A stretch of 45,006 nt of DNA from an uncultured Rikenellaceae bacterium (GTDB lineage Bacteria > Bacteroidota > Bacteroidia > Bacteroidales > Rikenellaceae), in assembly GCA_944326945.1 (NCBI GenBank), contig CALVFY010000020.1:1-45006 (forward strand), written 5' to 3'. This document shows, in pieces, positions 7,369 through 16,798 of this stretch (position 1 is its first letter; every line of letters starts with the position of its first letter). A model generated the notes under the pieces. It was not told the DNA's origin, did no database searches, and saw only the letters and a list, made by a program, of their open reading frames with translations. A program made the translations under genes and the position numbers.

Positions 7369-10300
7369 ATGATTGTACGAAATTATTCTCTTCGAATCGC
7401 GTGTGTTTTTACCGTGTTTGCCTTGCTGGTCCTTCCAGGGATCTCCTATGGAGACGGACTTGTGACTTTGAAAAGTGGTTTTTTGAATCCTCCTGCCGAA
7501 GCTCGTCCGGGAGTGATGTGGCATTGGATGAATGGATTTGTCTCCGAGGAGGGTATTCGGAGAGATTTGATCGACCTGCATGAGAAAGGGATCCAGAAAG
7601 TGGAGTTGTTCAATGCCAATATGTTTCCCTGGCAGGGCCCGGTGCGTTATGGCAGTGATCGATGGCACGATTGTATTCGGTTTGCGATTCGGGTGGCCGA
7701 TAGTCTGGGTATGGAATTTATTCCCATGATGGGCGACGGATGGGCAACCGCCGGAGGGCCGTGGAATAGACCGGAGCATGCGATGAAACAGATCGTATGG
7801 AGCGAAACAGAAGTACAGGGAGGGGGCTGTGTACAGATAGAACTGTCTCGTCCGAAAACGGAATTGAACTATTATCGGGATGTGGCGGTGGTGGCTGTAC
7901 CTGCAGAGGAGCCGGAGGAGAACAAACCGGTTCGGGTTTCCTCGAGTATGCCGGAAATTCGGACAGAGTGGCTTACGGACGGAGATCCGAAAACTGTCGT
8001 GGGGTTCGACAATCCCCGGATCAAGGGCCGGCCCGAATATATCGAATTCGATTTCGGTCGTCCTTTTACCGCCTCTATGTTATTGATGGATTACGGAAAC
8101 AATGCCCGTCGGGGATATGAGGGCACTGTCCAGGTGTCGGACGATGGCGTGAATTTCCGTACGGTACGTACGTTCGATTATTATGGCCAGGTATGGGCGA
8201 AACCGACCATTGCTGTCAATTTTCCGGAAGAGACTGCACGTTATTTTCGTGTGGTGTTTCGGGGCGGCGATTTGGTACGGTATGTCTATCGGATTGCCGG
8301 AATGACTTTCAGCAATCGTTATCGGATTGATAATTACCATTCGAAATCGGCACGAGCCATGATCGAACCGGATATTCCCCGTCGGCCGGTCGGGGAGGGT
8401 GATCCTCGGGCAATACCTTCGGATCGGGTGATAGATCTGAGTGATCGGATGTCGCCGGAAGGAACACTCGAATGGGAGGTTCCTGCGGGAAATTGGACGG
8501 TATTGCGTTTCGGATATACGGCGATCAATCGGGTGAATCATCCGGCTACCAAGGAGGGAACGGGTCTCGAATGTGACAAGATGGATCCCGGGGCGTTGAA
8601 AATCCATTTCGATCATACGATGGGACGAATCATTCGTGAGTCGAAAGCGGGGGGATATCGTTCCTTGTGCGGAGTTTTGCTTGACAGTAATGAATCGGGT
8701 CCTCAGAGTTGGACGGCTCGTTTCCCGGAAGAGTTCCGGCGGCGCAAAGGGTACGATATGGTGCGGTTTTTACCGACCCTGACCGGACGTGTGGTGGAGT
8801 CGGAGGCTGTGACGGAGTGTTTTCTGTGGGACTATCGGCGGGTGATTTCCGATCTGGTGACGGATTATTTCTACGGTACATTGGGCGAGTTGATTCGCGG
8901 TCACGGCCTGAAATTCTACAATGAACCTTATGGTGCCTATTTCGATCATTATCGTGCAGCACGTCACGCGGATGGTGTGACCTGTGAGTTTTGGAATGGT
9001 TATATTACCAATAACAGTAAATTCATTGCTTCGGTTGTACATACAACCGGACGTAATGTGGTGGCGGCAGAGGCTTATACGGCCCAGCCTGCCTTCGGCT
9101 CCTATGCCAATACCCCCTGTTCGCTGAAATTTTGGGGCGATAAGACTTTGGCAGAAGGAGTGAATCTGAATATTCTGCACTCCTATGTCCATCAACCTTT
9201 TGATAGTCTTCGACCTGGCTTTACGCTCAGTCGTTATGGAACACACTTTAATCCGGGCAATACATGGTGGCGTTATGCAGACGGATGGATCGATTATTTG
9301 GCTTCCTGTCAGTTCCTGTTGCAACAGGGACGCTTCGTGGGAGATATCTGCTATTTGAATCCGTCGGATCTGGCAGAATATTATCGCTATCGTTATCCGG
9401 AGTGTCCCGAAGGATATGATTTCGATATCTGTAACGATCAGACTTTGATGAATATGGAGGTGGATAATGAGGGTCTTCTGACACTGGGTGGCATGCGTTA
9501 TCGTGTGCTTGTCATACAGGACTGGCATGTCATGCCATTGACGGTGTTGCGTAAAATCCATCGGCTGGTCACTCAAGGGGCTACGGTGGTTGGGGTTCGT
9601 CCGGCCTACTCCCCTTCTTTAATGGAATATAGAACCCGGATGGATGAGTTTGACCGTTTGGCGTCCGATTTGTGGAATGGCGATCCGGTGTGTCGTTTAG
9701 GGCGGGGAGAGATGTGGAACGGAGAGTTGACGGGAGCGATGCTTGCTTCGATGGGGATCGAACCCGATTTTATTTGCCGGTCGAGGGATAGTGTAAATGT
9801 GGATTATATTCATCGGACGACTCCTGTGTTCGCTGAAAATGAGGAGGGAACGATTCTTCCGCTCTCCATGGCGACTCATGCATCTTTGTTTGTGGTGCTG
9901 CCCAAAGGAGAACGGAAAACTGGAATAGAGCGCGTGGTGCTGGATGGACAGACGATATTTTCCGCGGAAGAGATTCCTCCGGTGGTGGCAGATGGAGAGT
10001 GTCCTGTGGTGTGGAGCGGAAAGGATGGACAGATGTTGCTTTCCCGTCGGGGAAGATATGAATTTGTCAGGTCGGATCGTGCTGTCAGAGTGACGAAAGT
10101 GAACCGTCTGCCAAGACCGATTGTGTTAACAGGGGATTGGCAGGTGACCTTCCCGTTGTTGCGCAGGCCGTCGATGACGGTCTCTTGGGGAAAACTCTAT
10201 TCTTGGAGTGAACATTCTGATCCTGAGATACGCTATTTTTCCGGTACGGCGACATATCGGAAAACGTTCGATTTCGTCGGAACTGTTGACGGATTGCGTT

Positions 10301-10689
10301 ATTGGCTTGAGTGGGACAAAGTGAAGGATATTGCCGAGATCAGGATCAACGGAAAGAGTGTCGGGACAGTCTGGGCTCCTCCTTACCGTATGGATATTAC
10401 GGAATATCTGATGTCGGGCGAAAACAGGATCGAAATAGCCGTGACCAATACCTGGGTCAATCGACTCATCGGCGATGAACAGTTGCCGGCGGACTTACGC
10501 TATAAACCTCAGACCGATGGTACTGCACAACTTCTTGAGTTGCCCGATTGGATGGAGCATCCTTCTCAAAGGAAGAGTGACAGGAGAACTTTCTGCACTT
10601 GGAAACACTGGAGTTCGGATTCCCCTCTTCACGAGTCAGGACTCATCGGAGAGGTCCGGATTATTCCTGCGGCTGTTGCAAGATTCTGA
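7369..10689 (+). CDS. GH106-type glycoside hydrolase (alpha-L-rhamnosidase family), copy 1
   Basis: 1106 residues from the ATG at 7369; an upstream in-frame TTG at 7360 is a poorer start. A signal peptide (about 1-28) indicates export. Seen: FLNPPAEARPGVMWHWMNG at 38-56, the typical GH106 opening, then LHEKGIQKVELFNA, ATAGGPW, GVLLDSNESGPQSWTARFPE and FYNEPYGAYFD with acidic residues of the active cleft. The C-terminal beta-sandwich ends with IRINGKSVGTVWAPPYRMDI and NTWVNRLIGDEQLP. An extra discoidin-like (F5/8 C-type) insert at ~190-310 is absent from the second GH106 here. Known members remove terminal alpha-L-rhamnose from pectic or other glycans. It starts an operon; the GH97 gene begins 3 bp after its stop. 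Confidence 0.87.
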   Translation: MIVRNYSLRIACVFTVFALLVLPGISYGDGLVTLKSGFLNPPAEARPGVMWHWMNGFVSEEGIRRDLIDLHEKGIQKVELFNANMFPWQGPVRYGSDRWHDCIRFAIRVADSLGMEFIPMMGDGWATAGGPWNRPEHAMKQIVWSETEVQGGGCVQIELSRPKTELNYYRDVAVVAVPAEEPEENKPVRVSSSMPEIRTEWLTDGDPKTVVGFDNPRIKGRPEYIEFDFGRPFTASMLLMDYGNNARRGYEGTVQVSDDGVNFRTVRTFDYYGQVWAKPTIAVNFPEETARYFRVVFRGGDLVRYVYRIAGMTFSNRYRIDNYHSKSARAMIEPDIPRRPVGEGDPRAIPSDRVIDLSDRMSPEGTLEWEVPAGNWTVLRFGYTAINRVNHPATKEGTGLECDKMDPGALKIHFDHTMGRIIRESKAGGYRSLCGVLLDSNESGPQSWTARFPEEFRRRKGYDMVRFLPTLTGRVVESEAVTECFLWDYRRVISDLVTDYFYGTLGELIRGHGLKFYNEPYGAYFDHYRAARHADGVTCEFWNGYITNNSKFIASVVHTTGRNVVAAEAYTAQPAFGSYANTPCSLKFWGDKTLAEGVNLNILHSYVHQPFDSLRPGFTLSRYGTHFNPGNTWWRYADGWIDYLASCQFLLQQGRFVGDICYLNPSDLAEYYRYRYPECPEGYDFDICNDQTLMNMEVDNEGLLTLGGMRYRVLVIQDWHVMPLTVLRKIHRLVTQGATVVGVRPAYSPSLMEYRTRMDEFDRLASDLWNGDPVCRLGRGEMWNGELTGAMLASMGIEPDFICRSRDSVNVDYIHRTTPVFAENEEGTILPLSMATHASLFVVLPKGERKTGIERVVLDGQTIFSAEEIPPVVADGECPVVWSGKDGQMLLSRRGRYEFVRSDRAVRVTKVNRLPRPIVLTGDWQVTFPLLRRPSMTVSWGKLYSWSEHSDPEIRYFSGTATYRKTFDFVGTVDGLRYWLEWDKVKDIAEIRINGKSVGTVWAPPYRMDITEYLMSGENRIEIAVTNTWVNRLIGDEQLPADLRYKPQTDGTAQLLELPDWMEHPSQRKSDRRTFCTWKHWSSDSPLHESGLIGEVRIIPAAVARF

Positions 10690-10692
10690 AAA

Positions 10693-12552
10693 ATGAGACT
10701 GATATTTTGTGTTATCGGAATCGGGTTGTTCGTCCATTCGCTCATGGGGCAGCGATTGGTTTCGCCAGAGGGTACACTCGTTGCGGTATCTGAACGGCAT
10801 GGTGATTTCGGTTTTTCGCTCTGTTATCGGGGTCGGGTCGATGTGTGCGTGCACATGGGTATTCAGGGGTCGTTTGGAAATGCGGTACTTTTGCCGGGAA
10901 AAGAATTGGGAAATGGGCCGGGGAATGAGTGTTTCAGAGAATATCGGATGGAAACTTCAGATGGAACCATAGCTGTTCGTCTCCGTCTTTTCGATCATGC
11001 GTTCGCGTTCCGTTACGAGGGGAAATTTCCCGATTCTTGTCGCATTTTCGGTGAAACATCTTCCTGGAAACTTCCGGATGATACCAAAGTATGGTATTTT
11101 GAGAGAAATAACGCTTACAAACTTAAATCCTATGCAGGCGAGTGGCGATGTGCCGATATTCTACGGATGCCGACCGTGTCTGCACAAGGTCCCGTACAGG
11201 GAACACCTTTGGTTTTTCAGTTCGCGGGAGGAGAGTATGGATTCCTTTCCGAGGCAGGACTCGACGGATATAGCGGGATGAGACTTCGGGCGGAGGTTGA
11301 CAGTCGTTTTTCGGTGGATTTTACAGAGGGAGATCGAGGTTTTTCTGTGGCTCCGGAATGGGCATCGGCGTGGCGGGTACTTTATTTTGCGGAGAGTCTG
11401 AATGAATTGGTGAATCAGCGGGTGATTCGGGAATTGTCTTTGCCTCTGCGAGATACAGTGTTGTATGCGGATTGTTCATATGTCAGACCAGGAAAGTCTG
11501 TCTGGCGTTGGTTTACCCGGTTGACCGGAAATTTTGACGAAGAAAAAAAGATTGTTGAACAGGCTGCCTTGCTCGGATTGGATTACACTACGGTGGATGA
11601 AGGCTGGGAAAAATGGCCGGAGAAATGGAAAACGATGTCTCGTCTGGTGGAATATGCCGAAAGTCGTGGGGTGGGGGTCTTTGTCTGGAAGCGGTCGGAG
11701 GAATTGGCTGATGAGAAGGATGATTTTGGAAAGATGCGTCATTGGCTCGATACGTTGGCCCGGACGGGTGTGGCAGGGATTAAAGTGGACTTCATGAACA
11801 GTGAGTCGTGTCGGACGATTCGTTTCGATAATCGGTTGCTACGGGAGGCTGCCCTGCGTCGGTTGATGGTTAATTTCCATGGTTGTCAGGCTCCGGCCGG
11901 GGAGCAGTATGCATGGCCGAATGAGATCACACGCGAGGGAATCCGAGGCTTGGAACTCAATAAGATGAATGAAGGTATGATTACGGCCCGTCACAATGCG
12001 GCATTGCCCTTTACCCGTTTTATACTGGGAAACGGAGATTATACCCCATTGAGTTTTACCGCTCCCGGAGAGACTACTTGGGCTCATCAGTTGGCTACGT
12101 TGGTGTGTTTTACTTCGGCGTTGCAGACCATTGCGGAAGATCCCGGAGTGTTGCTGTCGGAACCTTTGTTGGCTCCGGCATTGGATTTTATCAGGAAAGT
12201 ACCTGTGGTGTGGGATGAAACCCGGGTGCTGGAGCCGTCCCGTATCGGAGAGTTGGCAATATTGGCTCGCCGGAAAGGCGATGTGTGGTATGTCGGTATG
12301 CTGAATGGGACTGATTCAGTACAGCGAATCTCCTTTTTACCCGATTTCATGCCGAACGTTCGTACGGTTCGTCTCTTTTCCGACGACATGGCTGCCGACA
12401 GGGTGGTTTTAAAAATTTCCGGACACAGGCCCGGGCGGATAGTTCAAAAGCCCTCTCTTCCGTTTGTTTCGGAAGAGAGGAAAGTCATCCCGGGTGAACC
12501 TCTTTCTGTGGTATTGGCTCCTGCAGGAGGGGCTGTTTTCGTGATGGAATAG
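10693..12552 (+). CDS. GH97 glycoside hydrolase
   Basis: 619 residues with a short signal peptide (about 1-19). The N-terminal super-sandwich begins SPEGTLVAVSERHGDFGFSL. The TIM barrel carries YTTVDEGWEKWP, GIKVDFMNSES near 362-372, VNFHGCQAPAGEQYAWPNE near 393 and LPFTRFILGNGDYTPLSF near 437. Length and motif order fit GH97 (alpha-glucosidases and alpha-galactosidases of Bacteroidota). An Asp in the KVDFM segment suggests the retaining, alpha-galactosidase-like branch over SusB-like inverting enzymes, but this is inferred from recalled family features. Oddity: the usual MDYTP is GDYTP here. It follows GH106 by 3 bp and ends 1 bp from the stop of the convergent gene. Confidence 0.9.
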   Translation: MRLIFCVIGIGLFVHSLMGQRLVSPEGTLVAVSERHGDFGFSLCYRGRVDVCVHMGIQGSFGNAVLLPGKELGNGPGNECFREYRMETSDGTIAVRLRLFDHAFAFRYEGKFPDSCRIFGETSSWKLPDDTKVWYFERNNAYKLKSYAGEWRCADILRMPTVSAQGPVQGTPLVFQFAGGEYGFLSEAGLDGYSGMRLRAEVDSRFSVDFTEGDRGFSVAPEWASAWRVLYFAESLNELVNQRVIRELSLPLRDTVLYADCSYVRPGKSVWRWFTRLTGNFDEEKKIVEQAALLGLDYTTVDEGWEKWPEKWKTMSRLVEYAESRGVGVFVWKRSEELADEKDDFGKMRHWLDTLARTGVAGIKVDFMNSESCRTIRFDNRLLREAALRRLMVNFHGCQAPAGEQYAWPNEITREGIRGLELNKMNEGMITARHNAALPFTRFILGNGDYTPLSFTAPGETTWAHQLATLVCFTSALQTIAEDPGVLLSEPLLAPALDFIRKVPVVWDETRVLEPSRIGELAILARRKGDVWYVGMLNGTDSVQRISFLPDFMPNVRTVRLFSDDMAADRVVLKISGHRPGRIVQKPSLPFVSEERKVIPGEPLSVVLAPAGGAVFVME

Positions 12553-12553
12553 T

Positions 12554-15148
12554 TTATTTGTGGGTTAGGGCATATACTTGTATGCCGAACCCTTCTAAAG
12601 TCGCGCGGATACATCGGTTTTCGATCCGTACGTCCTGTTGCGGAGCGTCGGGTCGGGATATCCGTACACCGGTTTCTGCCCATTTGGATGGGACAGAATC
12701 TATTTTAAGCATAGCTGACTGTCGGTGGGCGGAGTTGTTCAATACTATCAGATAGAATCTTTCCTTGTCCTCCGACAGAAGTGAGAGAACGTCGATGTTG
12801 GCATTGTCTACCGTAGGCAGTCCTTTGCGGAGGATCCACCGGGCACGGTCTCCGTAAATACGGACCGGTGCGAATCCTGAAATTTGTTGGGGTCCCACTT
12901 TCGGGGCGAAAAATCCTCTTGGAAAAGAGATCTTTCCTTGGGAACGTAGTTCAGTTTCGGCCATCAGATAGTCTGCGATCCAACCTGTTTGCCACCAGCC
13001 GTGCATCGGAAAAGGGCCGGGACCACGATCGAATTGATTCCAATAATAAGTGGCTGTTTTCGACACGGGATTCAGGTGGGCTTCCCGGGCAATCGCGCCG
13101 CATCGGGCCAAATCCAGAAAAAGCGAATCTTTTGTCATGGAGAATAGCCGCACGAACATGCCGCAATGACTTGTCAGCAGGATGGGACCGCTGCCTACGG
13201 CTGAACCTGCACTGCCTCCATGTTCGAAAGGAAGACCGACTTGGGAAATCTGCCAATCTTCGACCTTTTTCCCTTTGACCTGTTTCATGCGACGGGTCGC
13301 TGTGGGATGGGTGTAGATGGAACAAGTGTATATCCGAGCGGTACGGATTGCCGCATCGCGGTAACGAGTCTCGCCGGTCATGTCGTAAAGGTCGAGAAGA
13401 GCCTGGGCACTCTGTCCGGTGGCAAAATCGTTGATGAAACGGGCGTCGCCGCATACCCCGAGAAAACTGCCCCGATCGACGGCATGTTCAATGAACCAAT
13501 CTGCACCCCGACAGGCTGCGGCCAGGTATTTTTTCTCACCCAATATTCGGTAGGCGATCATCAATCCGTAGAAAGTGGGGCGAAGATCCTTGAGGTCGGT
13601 ATAGATAGGACGGCGAGTCTGTTTGTCGTAGGCCACGGCGAAACTGCCGTCCGGATGTTGCCATGCCAGCAGTCTGTCGGCACCTTTCCCGAGTTGGTAC
13701 CGGAGCAGGGAATCGTCCGGTTCGAATAGAAGAATATTGCCCATGTCGCACATCGTATAATAGGTGAGCGCGATAGGTTCGATATGGTTGCCCCACTCCT
13801 CGACAAACTGTTTTGACTTGCTGAGATAATATTGTCCTTTTGCCGCGCCGGAAAGGAATTCATTTTCGTCGTCATACTGTTGCATCAGTTTGAAATTACG
13901 GATGTATGGGAGCCTTTTTTCGATCAGTAGCGGGTCGTTTGTCATTCGGGCCATCATCCATACGCTTCCTACGTCCGAATTTTTCATGGCATCCTTCTGA
14001 GAACCCACGACGGATCCATAATAGGCTTGTGCTCCGATTTCGACGCCTTCAAACTGTTCGGTCCGCCAAAGAGAGAGCGAATCGTTTGTTGCATAGTCGT
14101 GCAGGGCATGCAGACGGTCGGTTAGAGAAAAGGTCGTGTTTTTCAGACCGATCATTTTTTTCAGACCGTAAATGTCATAGATGGCATGATTGAGTGTGGC
14201 AAACCAGTCCGAGTCGCTCAAGGTATATCGGAAGTCGAACGAAAGCGTTTCTCCTTTTCGACATAAAGATCCTTTTTCCCCGAGGACGGGATGGTAGGCT
14301 GTCGGACATAGTTTTCCCATTCTGTTCATATGGGAAAGTCCGATCATCCAAAGAGATTGATGAGTACTGTGATCATGCTCGTAGGGATCACGATCCTGTC
14401 CGGGCGAGGGGATGATGGCCAAAGTCGTTCCGTTACGGGAGGAGAGGATTGAAGTGGGGGTGGTGATGGTGCTTTCCCGGCAGACTACGGGATATTCCGG
14501 TAGTCCCTGTCCATAGAGATAGGCGAGTCTGAATTGGGGCTGGATACGGTCGCCCTGAAACCAACCGGGAACTACGCCCCATAGCAGATCCTGTTCGTTC
14601 AAAGTGGCAACAGTGGGTGTCGCAAGGGAAAAATAGCCGTCACACGAAGGGGTGAATTGAAGGGTGACACGGATGTCATCCGGATATTGGGGATCGGGTC
14701 TCCATTCGGCAATGAGATTCCCGATAGAGCATTGAGAGCTGAATCGGAGGAGGTCTCCTGTGCGTTCGACATGCTGCGGATATAGCCTGTACATTTCGCC
14801 TGCCCGGTTCATGGGGACGGACGAGGTGGCTTGAAGGACCTTCCGTTTGATGTGAGTCATTTTTTCTTCGACAAAGGGAATCGAATCGCCTTTGTGATCG
14901 GTGATTTTCAATGGTTGATCGGATGGTTTTTCTTTCGAATAGAGGATCGAATAACTGCCGTCGGGAACTCCCCAAGGGATTGTTTTTCCGTTTTTTGTGT
15001 GCTGTATGACGGATAGTTTCCATCCGTCCGGAGTGTTTTGCCAGAGGAATTTTACGGTTGGGGTACGTAGCTCCTGTCGATCGGGCAGACATTGACCCGA
15101 GATGGCCAAACAGTTTAGGAACAGGATTGTAAGCAGTTGTTTTTTCAT
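12554..15148 (-). CDS. Six-hairpin-type secreted protein, paralogue A (function unknown)
   Basis: 864 residues with signal peptide MKKQLLTILFLNCLAISGQC. The middle (about 340-720) has repeated helix-pair segments such as LLAWQHPDGSFAVAYDK, ALLDLYDMTGETRYRDAA and VRLFSMTKDSLFLDLA, typical of an (alpha/alpha)6-barrel glycosidase- or lyase-like fold. The flanking regions look beta-rich. It shares the layout and the segment W-[QKR]-[VI]-S-[EQ]-[IV]-G-L (here WQISQVGL near 631) with two other proteins in this window. Such proteins are often labelled hypothetical or DUF5695-like; I could not confirm that name. A glycoside hydrolase or polysaccharide lyase role is inferred from fold and context. This copy is the most divergent: the GRYxxFPGYHIN block of the other two is missing. 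Confidence 0.75.
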   Translation of the reverse strand: MKKQLLTILFLNCLAISGQCLPDRQELRTPTVKFLWQNTPDGWKLSVIQHTKNGKTIPWGVPDGSYSILYSKEKPSDQPLKITDHKGDSIPFVEEKMTHIKRKVLQATSSVPMNRAGEMYRLYPQHVERTGDLLRFSSQCSIGNLIAEWRPDPQYPDDIRVTLQFTPSCDGYFSLATPTVATLNEQDLLWGVVPGWFQGDRIQPQFRLAYLYGQGLPEYPVVCRESTITTPTSILSSRNGTTLAIIPSPGQDRDPYEHDHSTHQSLWMIGLSHMNRMGKLCPTAYHPVLGEKGSLCRKGETLSFDFRYTLSDSDWFATLNHAIYDIYGLKKMIGLKNTTFSLTDRLHALHDYATNDSLSLWRTEQFEGVEIGAQAYYGSVVGSQKDAMKNSDVGSVWMMARMTNDPLLIEKRLPYIRNFKLMQQYDDENEFLSGAAKGQYYLSKSKQFVEEWGNHIEPIALTYYTMCDMGNILLFEPDDSLLRYQLGKGADRLLAWQHPDGSFAVAYDKQTRRPIYTDLKDLRPTFYGLMIAYRILGEKKYLAAACRGADWFIEHAVDRGSFLGVCGDARFINDFATGQSAQALLDLYDMTGETRYRDAAIRTARIYTCSIYTHPTATRRMKQVKGKKVEDWQISQVGLPFEHGGSAGSAVGSGPILLTSHCGMFVRLFSMTKDSLFLDLARCGAIAREAHLNPVSKTATYYWNQFDRGPGPFPMHGWWQTGWIADYLMAETELRSQGKISFPRGFFAPKVGPQQISGFAPVRIYGDRARWILRKGLPTVDNANIDVLSLLSEDKERFYLIVLNNSAHRQSAMLKIDSVPSKWAETGVRISRPDAPQQDVRIENRCIRATLEGFGIQVYALTHK

Positions 15149-15174
15149 GGAACGGGGAATGAAGTGTTCTTATG

Positions 15175-15182
15175 CAAAGATA
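15175..15182 (-). promoter_or_regulatory. -7 box for paralogue A gene
   Basis: TATCTTTG on the minus strand (15182 down to 15175), an exact match to TAnnTTTG; no TTTG is seen at the -33 position, suggesting an activator-dependent promoter. Its first base is 51.5 bp from the operator centre at 15233/15234. It lies about 27 bp before the start codon at 15148. Confidence 0.6.
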
Positions 15183-15218
15183 GAATTTTTCGGTTTGTTT
15201 AGGGACTTGTGTTTCAGG

Positions 15219-15248
15219 AAAATCAATGGGAACGTTCCCGCTGATTTT
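15219..15248. promoter_or_regulatory. LacI-type operator, site 2 (divergent region)
   Basis: A 30-bp near-perfect palindrome centred at 15233/15234: core GGGAACGTTCCC (15228-15239) with matching outer arms AAAATCA (15219-15225) and TGATTTT (15242-15248); only the two bases between core and arm fail to pair. It lies midway between divergent promoters whose -7 boxes start exactly 51.5 bp away on each side. Confidence 0.75.
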
Positions 15249-15260
15249 CATTCGGGAAAG

Positions 15261-15292
15261 ATTGTCTGTGAGTAATTTCGGTGTTATTTTTA
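15261..15292 (+). promoter_or_regulatory. Promoter of acetylesterase gene
   Basis: ATTG (15261-15264), 20 bp, TATTTTTA (15285-15292): each box has one mismatch. The -7 box starts 51.5 bp after the operator centre. The predicted transcript start is about 27 nt before the ATG at 15324. Confidence 0.55.
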
Positions 15293-15323
15293 CAAAGAGG
15301 GCTTCTTATGGTCCCGGATTACT

Positions 15324-16781
15324 ATGAAAAACAGGATGAAAAGCAGGGCGTTTCGGGAGATATGGATGATTGTACTATGGGTAGTCTGTACTCCGGGACA
15401 CTCCTGGGCGGAGGAGAGAGTATCCCATGATGGTAGGGGGTTGACTGTCGGTTCGTTGTTCGCTTCGGGAATGGTGCTCCAATGTGATAAACCGGTGACT
15501 GTGTGGGGAACCTCCGAACCTTCGTGTGAAGTGAAAATCTCTTTTGCCGGGTATGATGCGTGTACGGAAACGGATGTGAACGGACAATGGCGGGTAGTAT
15601 TGCCGGCTATGAAGGCATCTTCCGAAGGGCGACGGATGGAGATTGTCTCCGGAAAGCAGAAAATCGTATTGGAGGATATTTTGGTGGGAGAGGTATGGTT
15701 GGCCGGAGGTCAGTCGAATATGGCAATGAGTGTTCGGGCGTTGATACCCGAGGATAGAGCCGAACTTATCTCTTTTTCCGATTCTTTGGTCCGTTATTAT
15801 CAGGTTATGCCGATAGTGGGAGGCGGTAAAGTGCGGAGTCGACCCGATGTGGTCTGGAGTCGACCCGATTCGACAAAGATGGGCACATGGTCGGCCTTGT
15901 CGCTCTATTTTGCCCGACAATTGAGAGAAGCTTTGCAGGTGCCGGTCGGAATTGTATGCGTCGCACAGGGAAGTTCCTCGGGCGAAGCATGGATCAGCAG
16001 GGAATATACTGCGGAACATCCCGAGTTGAAGGAGTCTTTTGCTCCTGCGTTTCCGCCGGAAAAGATAGCAAGTTATTATAAAAATCCTCATGTGTTGTAT
16101 GAGAGAATGTTGGCGCGAGTGATCGGTTGCCCGATTCGCGGGTTTGTCTGGTATCAGGGAGAATCCAATGCGGATCGTGCGGAATATTATCCGGTTGTAT
16201 TTCGGGGTGTGATAGATTGTTGGAGAGAGGCATGGGGTGATCGGAATCTTCCATTTTTATTCGTACAGCTGCCCTCTTTCGACAAGAAAGAGAGACGGAC
16301 GGAGCCTTCTTGGGCTTTGATCCGTGAGGCGCAGGCCGATGTGGCACGGTCGGTTCCTTATACAGCCATGGCTGTAACGGTGGATGTGGGCGATCCTGCG
16401 AATCTCCATCCGAAAGATAAAAAGACAGTGGGATACAGGTTGGCTCTTGTGGCCCGCCGGACGGTCTATGGAGACAGAAGGGTGGCAGTGAGTCCTGTTT
16501 ATGAGACAGTTCGTTTTAAAGGGGGCCGAGCTTTTGTGCGTTTTGATTCCGGAGGGGCTCCGTTGGTTAAGAAGGATACGTTAAAAGAATTTGAGCTTTG
16601 TGGTGCCGATGGTATATGGCGGCCGGCCAAGGCTGAATTGAAAGGAGACGTCGTTGAAGTGTGGAGTGATAGGATTTTGCGTCCGGTGGCCGTTCGCTAT
16701 GCGTGGAGAAATGCGACTACGGTTTCGTTATATAATAAAGCCGGAATGCCTGTATCGCCGTTTCGTTCGGATTGCAAATAA
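15324..16781 (+). CDS. SGNH acetylesterase of the sialate O-acetylesterase family
   Basis: 485 residues with a signal peptide (cleavage about residue 29). Seen: LFASGMVLQCDKPVTVWGTSEP, an N-terminal beta domain, GGQSNM with the nucleophile Ser131, VAQGSSSGEAWIS, FVWYQGESNA, and the C-terminal pair Asp357 and His362 in DVGDPANLHPKD. All catalytic elements are present. Family members remove O-acetyl groups from sialic acids or from plant glycans. Its operator places it in the regulon of the GH106/SusCD genes, so an acetylated plant-type substrate is more likely than sialic acid (inference), despite a sialidase operon 11 kb away. The broken GH95 gene follows 17 bp later. Confidence 0.88.
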   Translation: MKNRMKSRAFREIWMIVLWVVCTPGHSWAEERVSHDGRGLTVGSLFASGMVLQCDKPVTVWGTSEPSCEVKISFAGYDACTETDVNGQWRVVLPAMKASSEGRRMEIVSGKQKIVLEDILVGEVWLAGGQSNMAMSVRALIPEDRAELISFSDSLVRYYQVMPIVGGGKVRSRPDVVWSRPDSTKMGTWSALSLYFARQLREALQVPVGIVCVAQGSSSGEAWISREYTAEHPELKESFAPAFPPEKIASYYKNPHVLYERMLARVIGCPIRGFVWYQGESNADRAEYYPVVFRGVIDCWREAWGDRNLPFLFVQLPSFDKKERRTEPSWALIREAQADVARSVPYTAMAVTVDVGDPANLHPKDKKTVGYRLALVARRTVYGDRRVAVSPVYETVRFKGGRAFVRFDSGGAPLVKKDTLKEFELCGADGIWRPAKAELKGDVVEVWSDRILRPVAVRYAWRNATTVSLYNKAGMPVSPFRSDCK

Positions 16782-16798
16782 TCATAATAGCATTTGTT

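Noticed and set aside
12354..12361. GAACGTTC inside the GH97 gene; similar 8-mers at 28514-28521 and 38911-38918
   Set aside because: These lie in coding sequence, lack the GGG/CCC core extension and the TGATTTT arms, and have no -7 box at 51.5 bp. The bare 8-mer is not specific.
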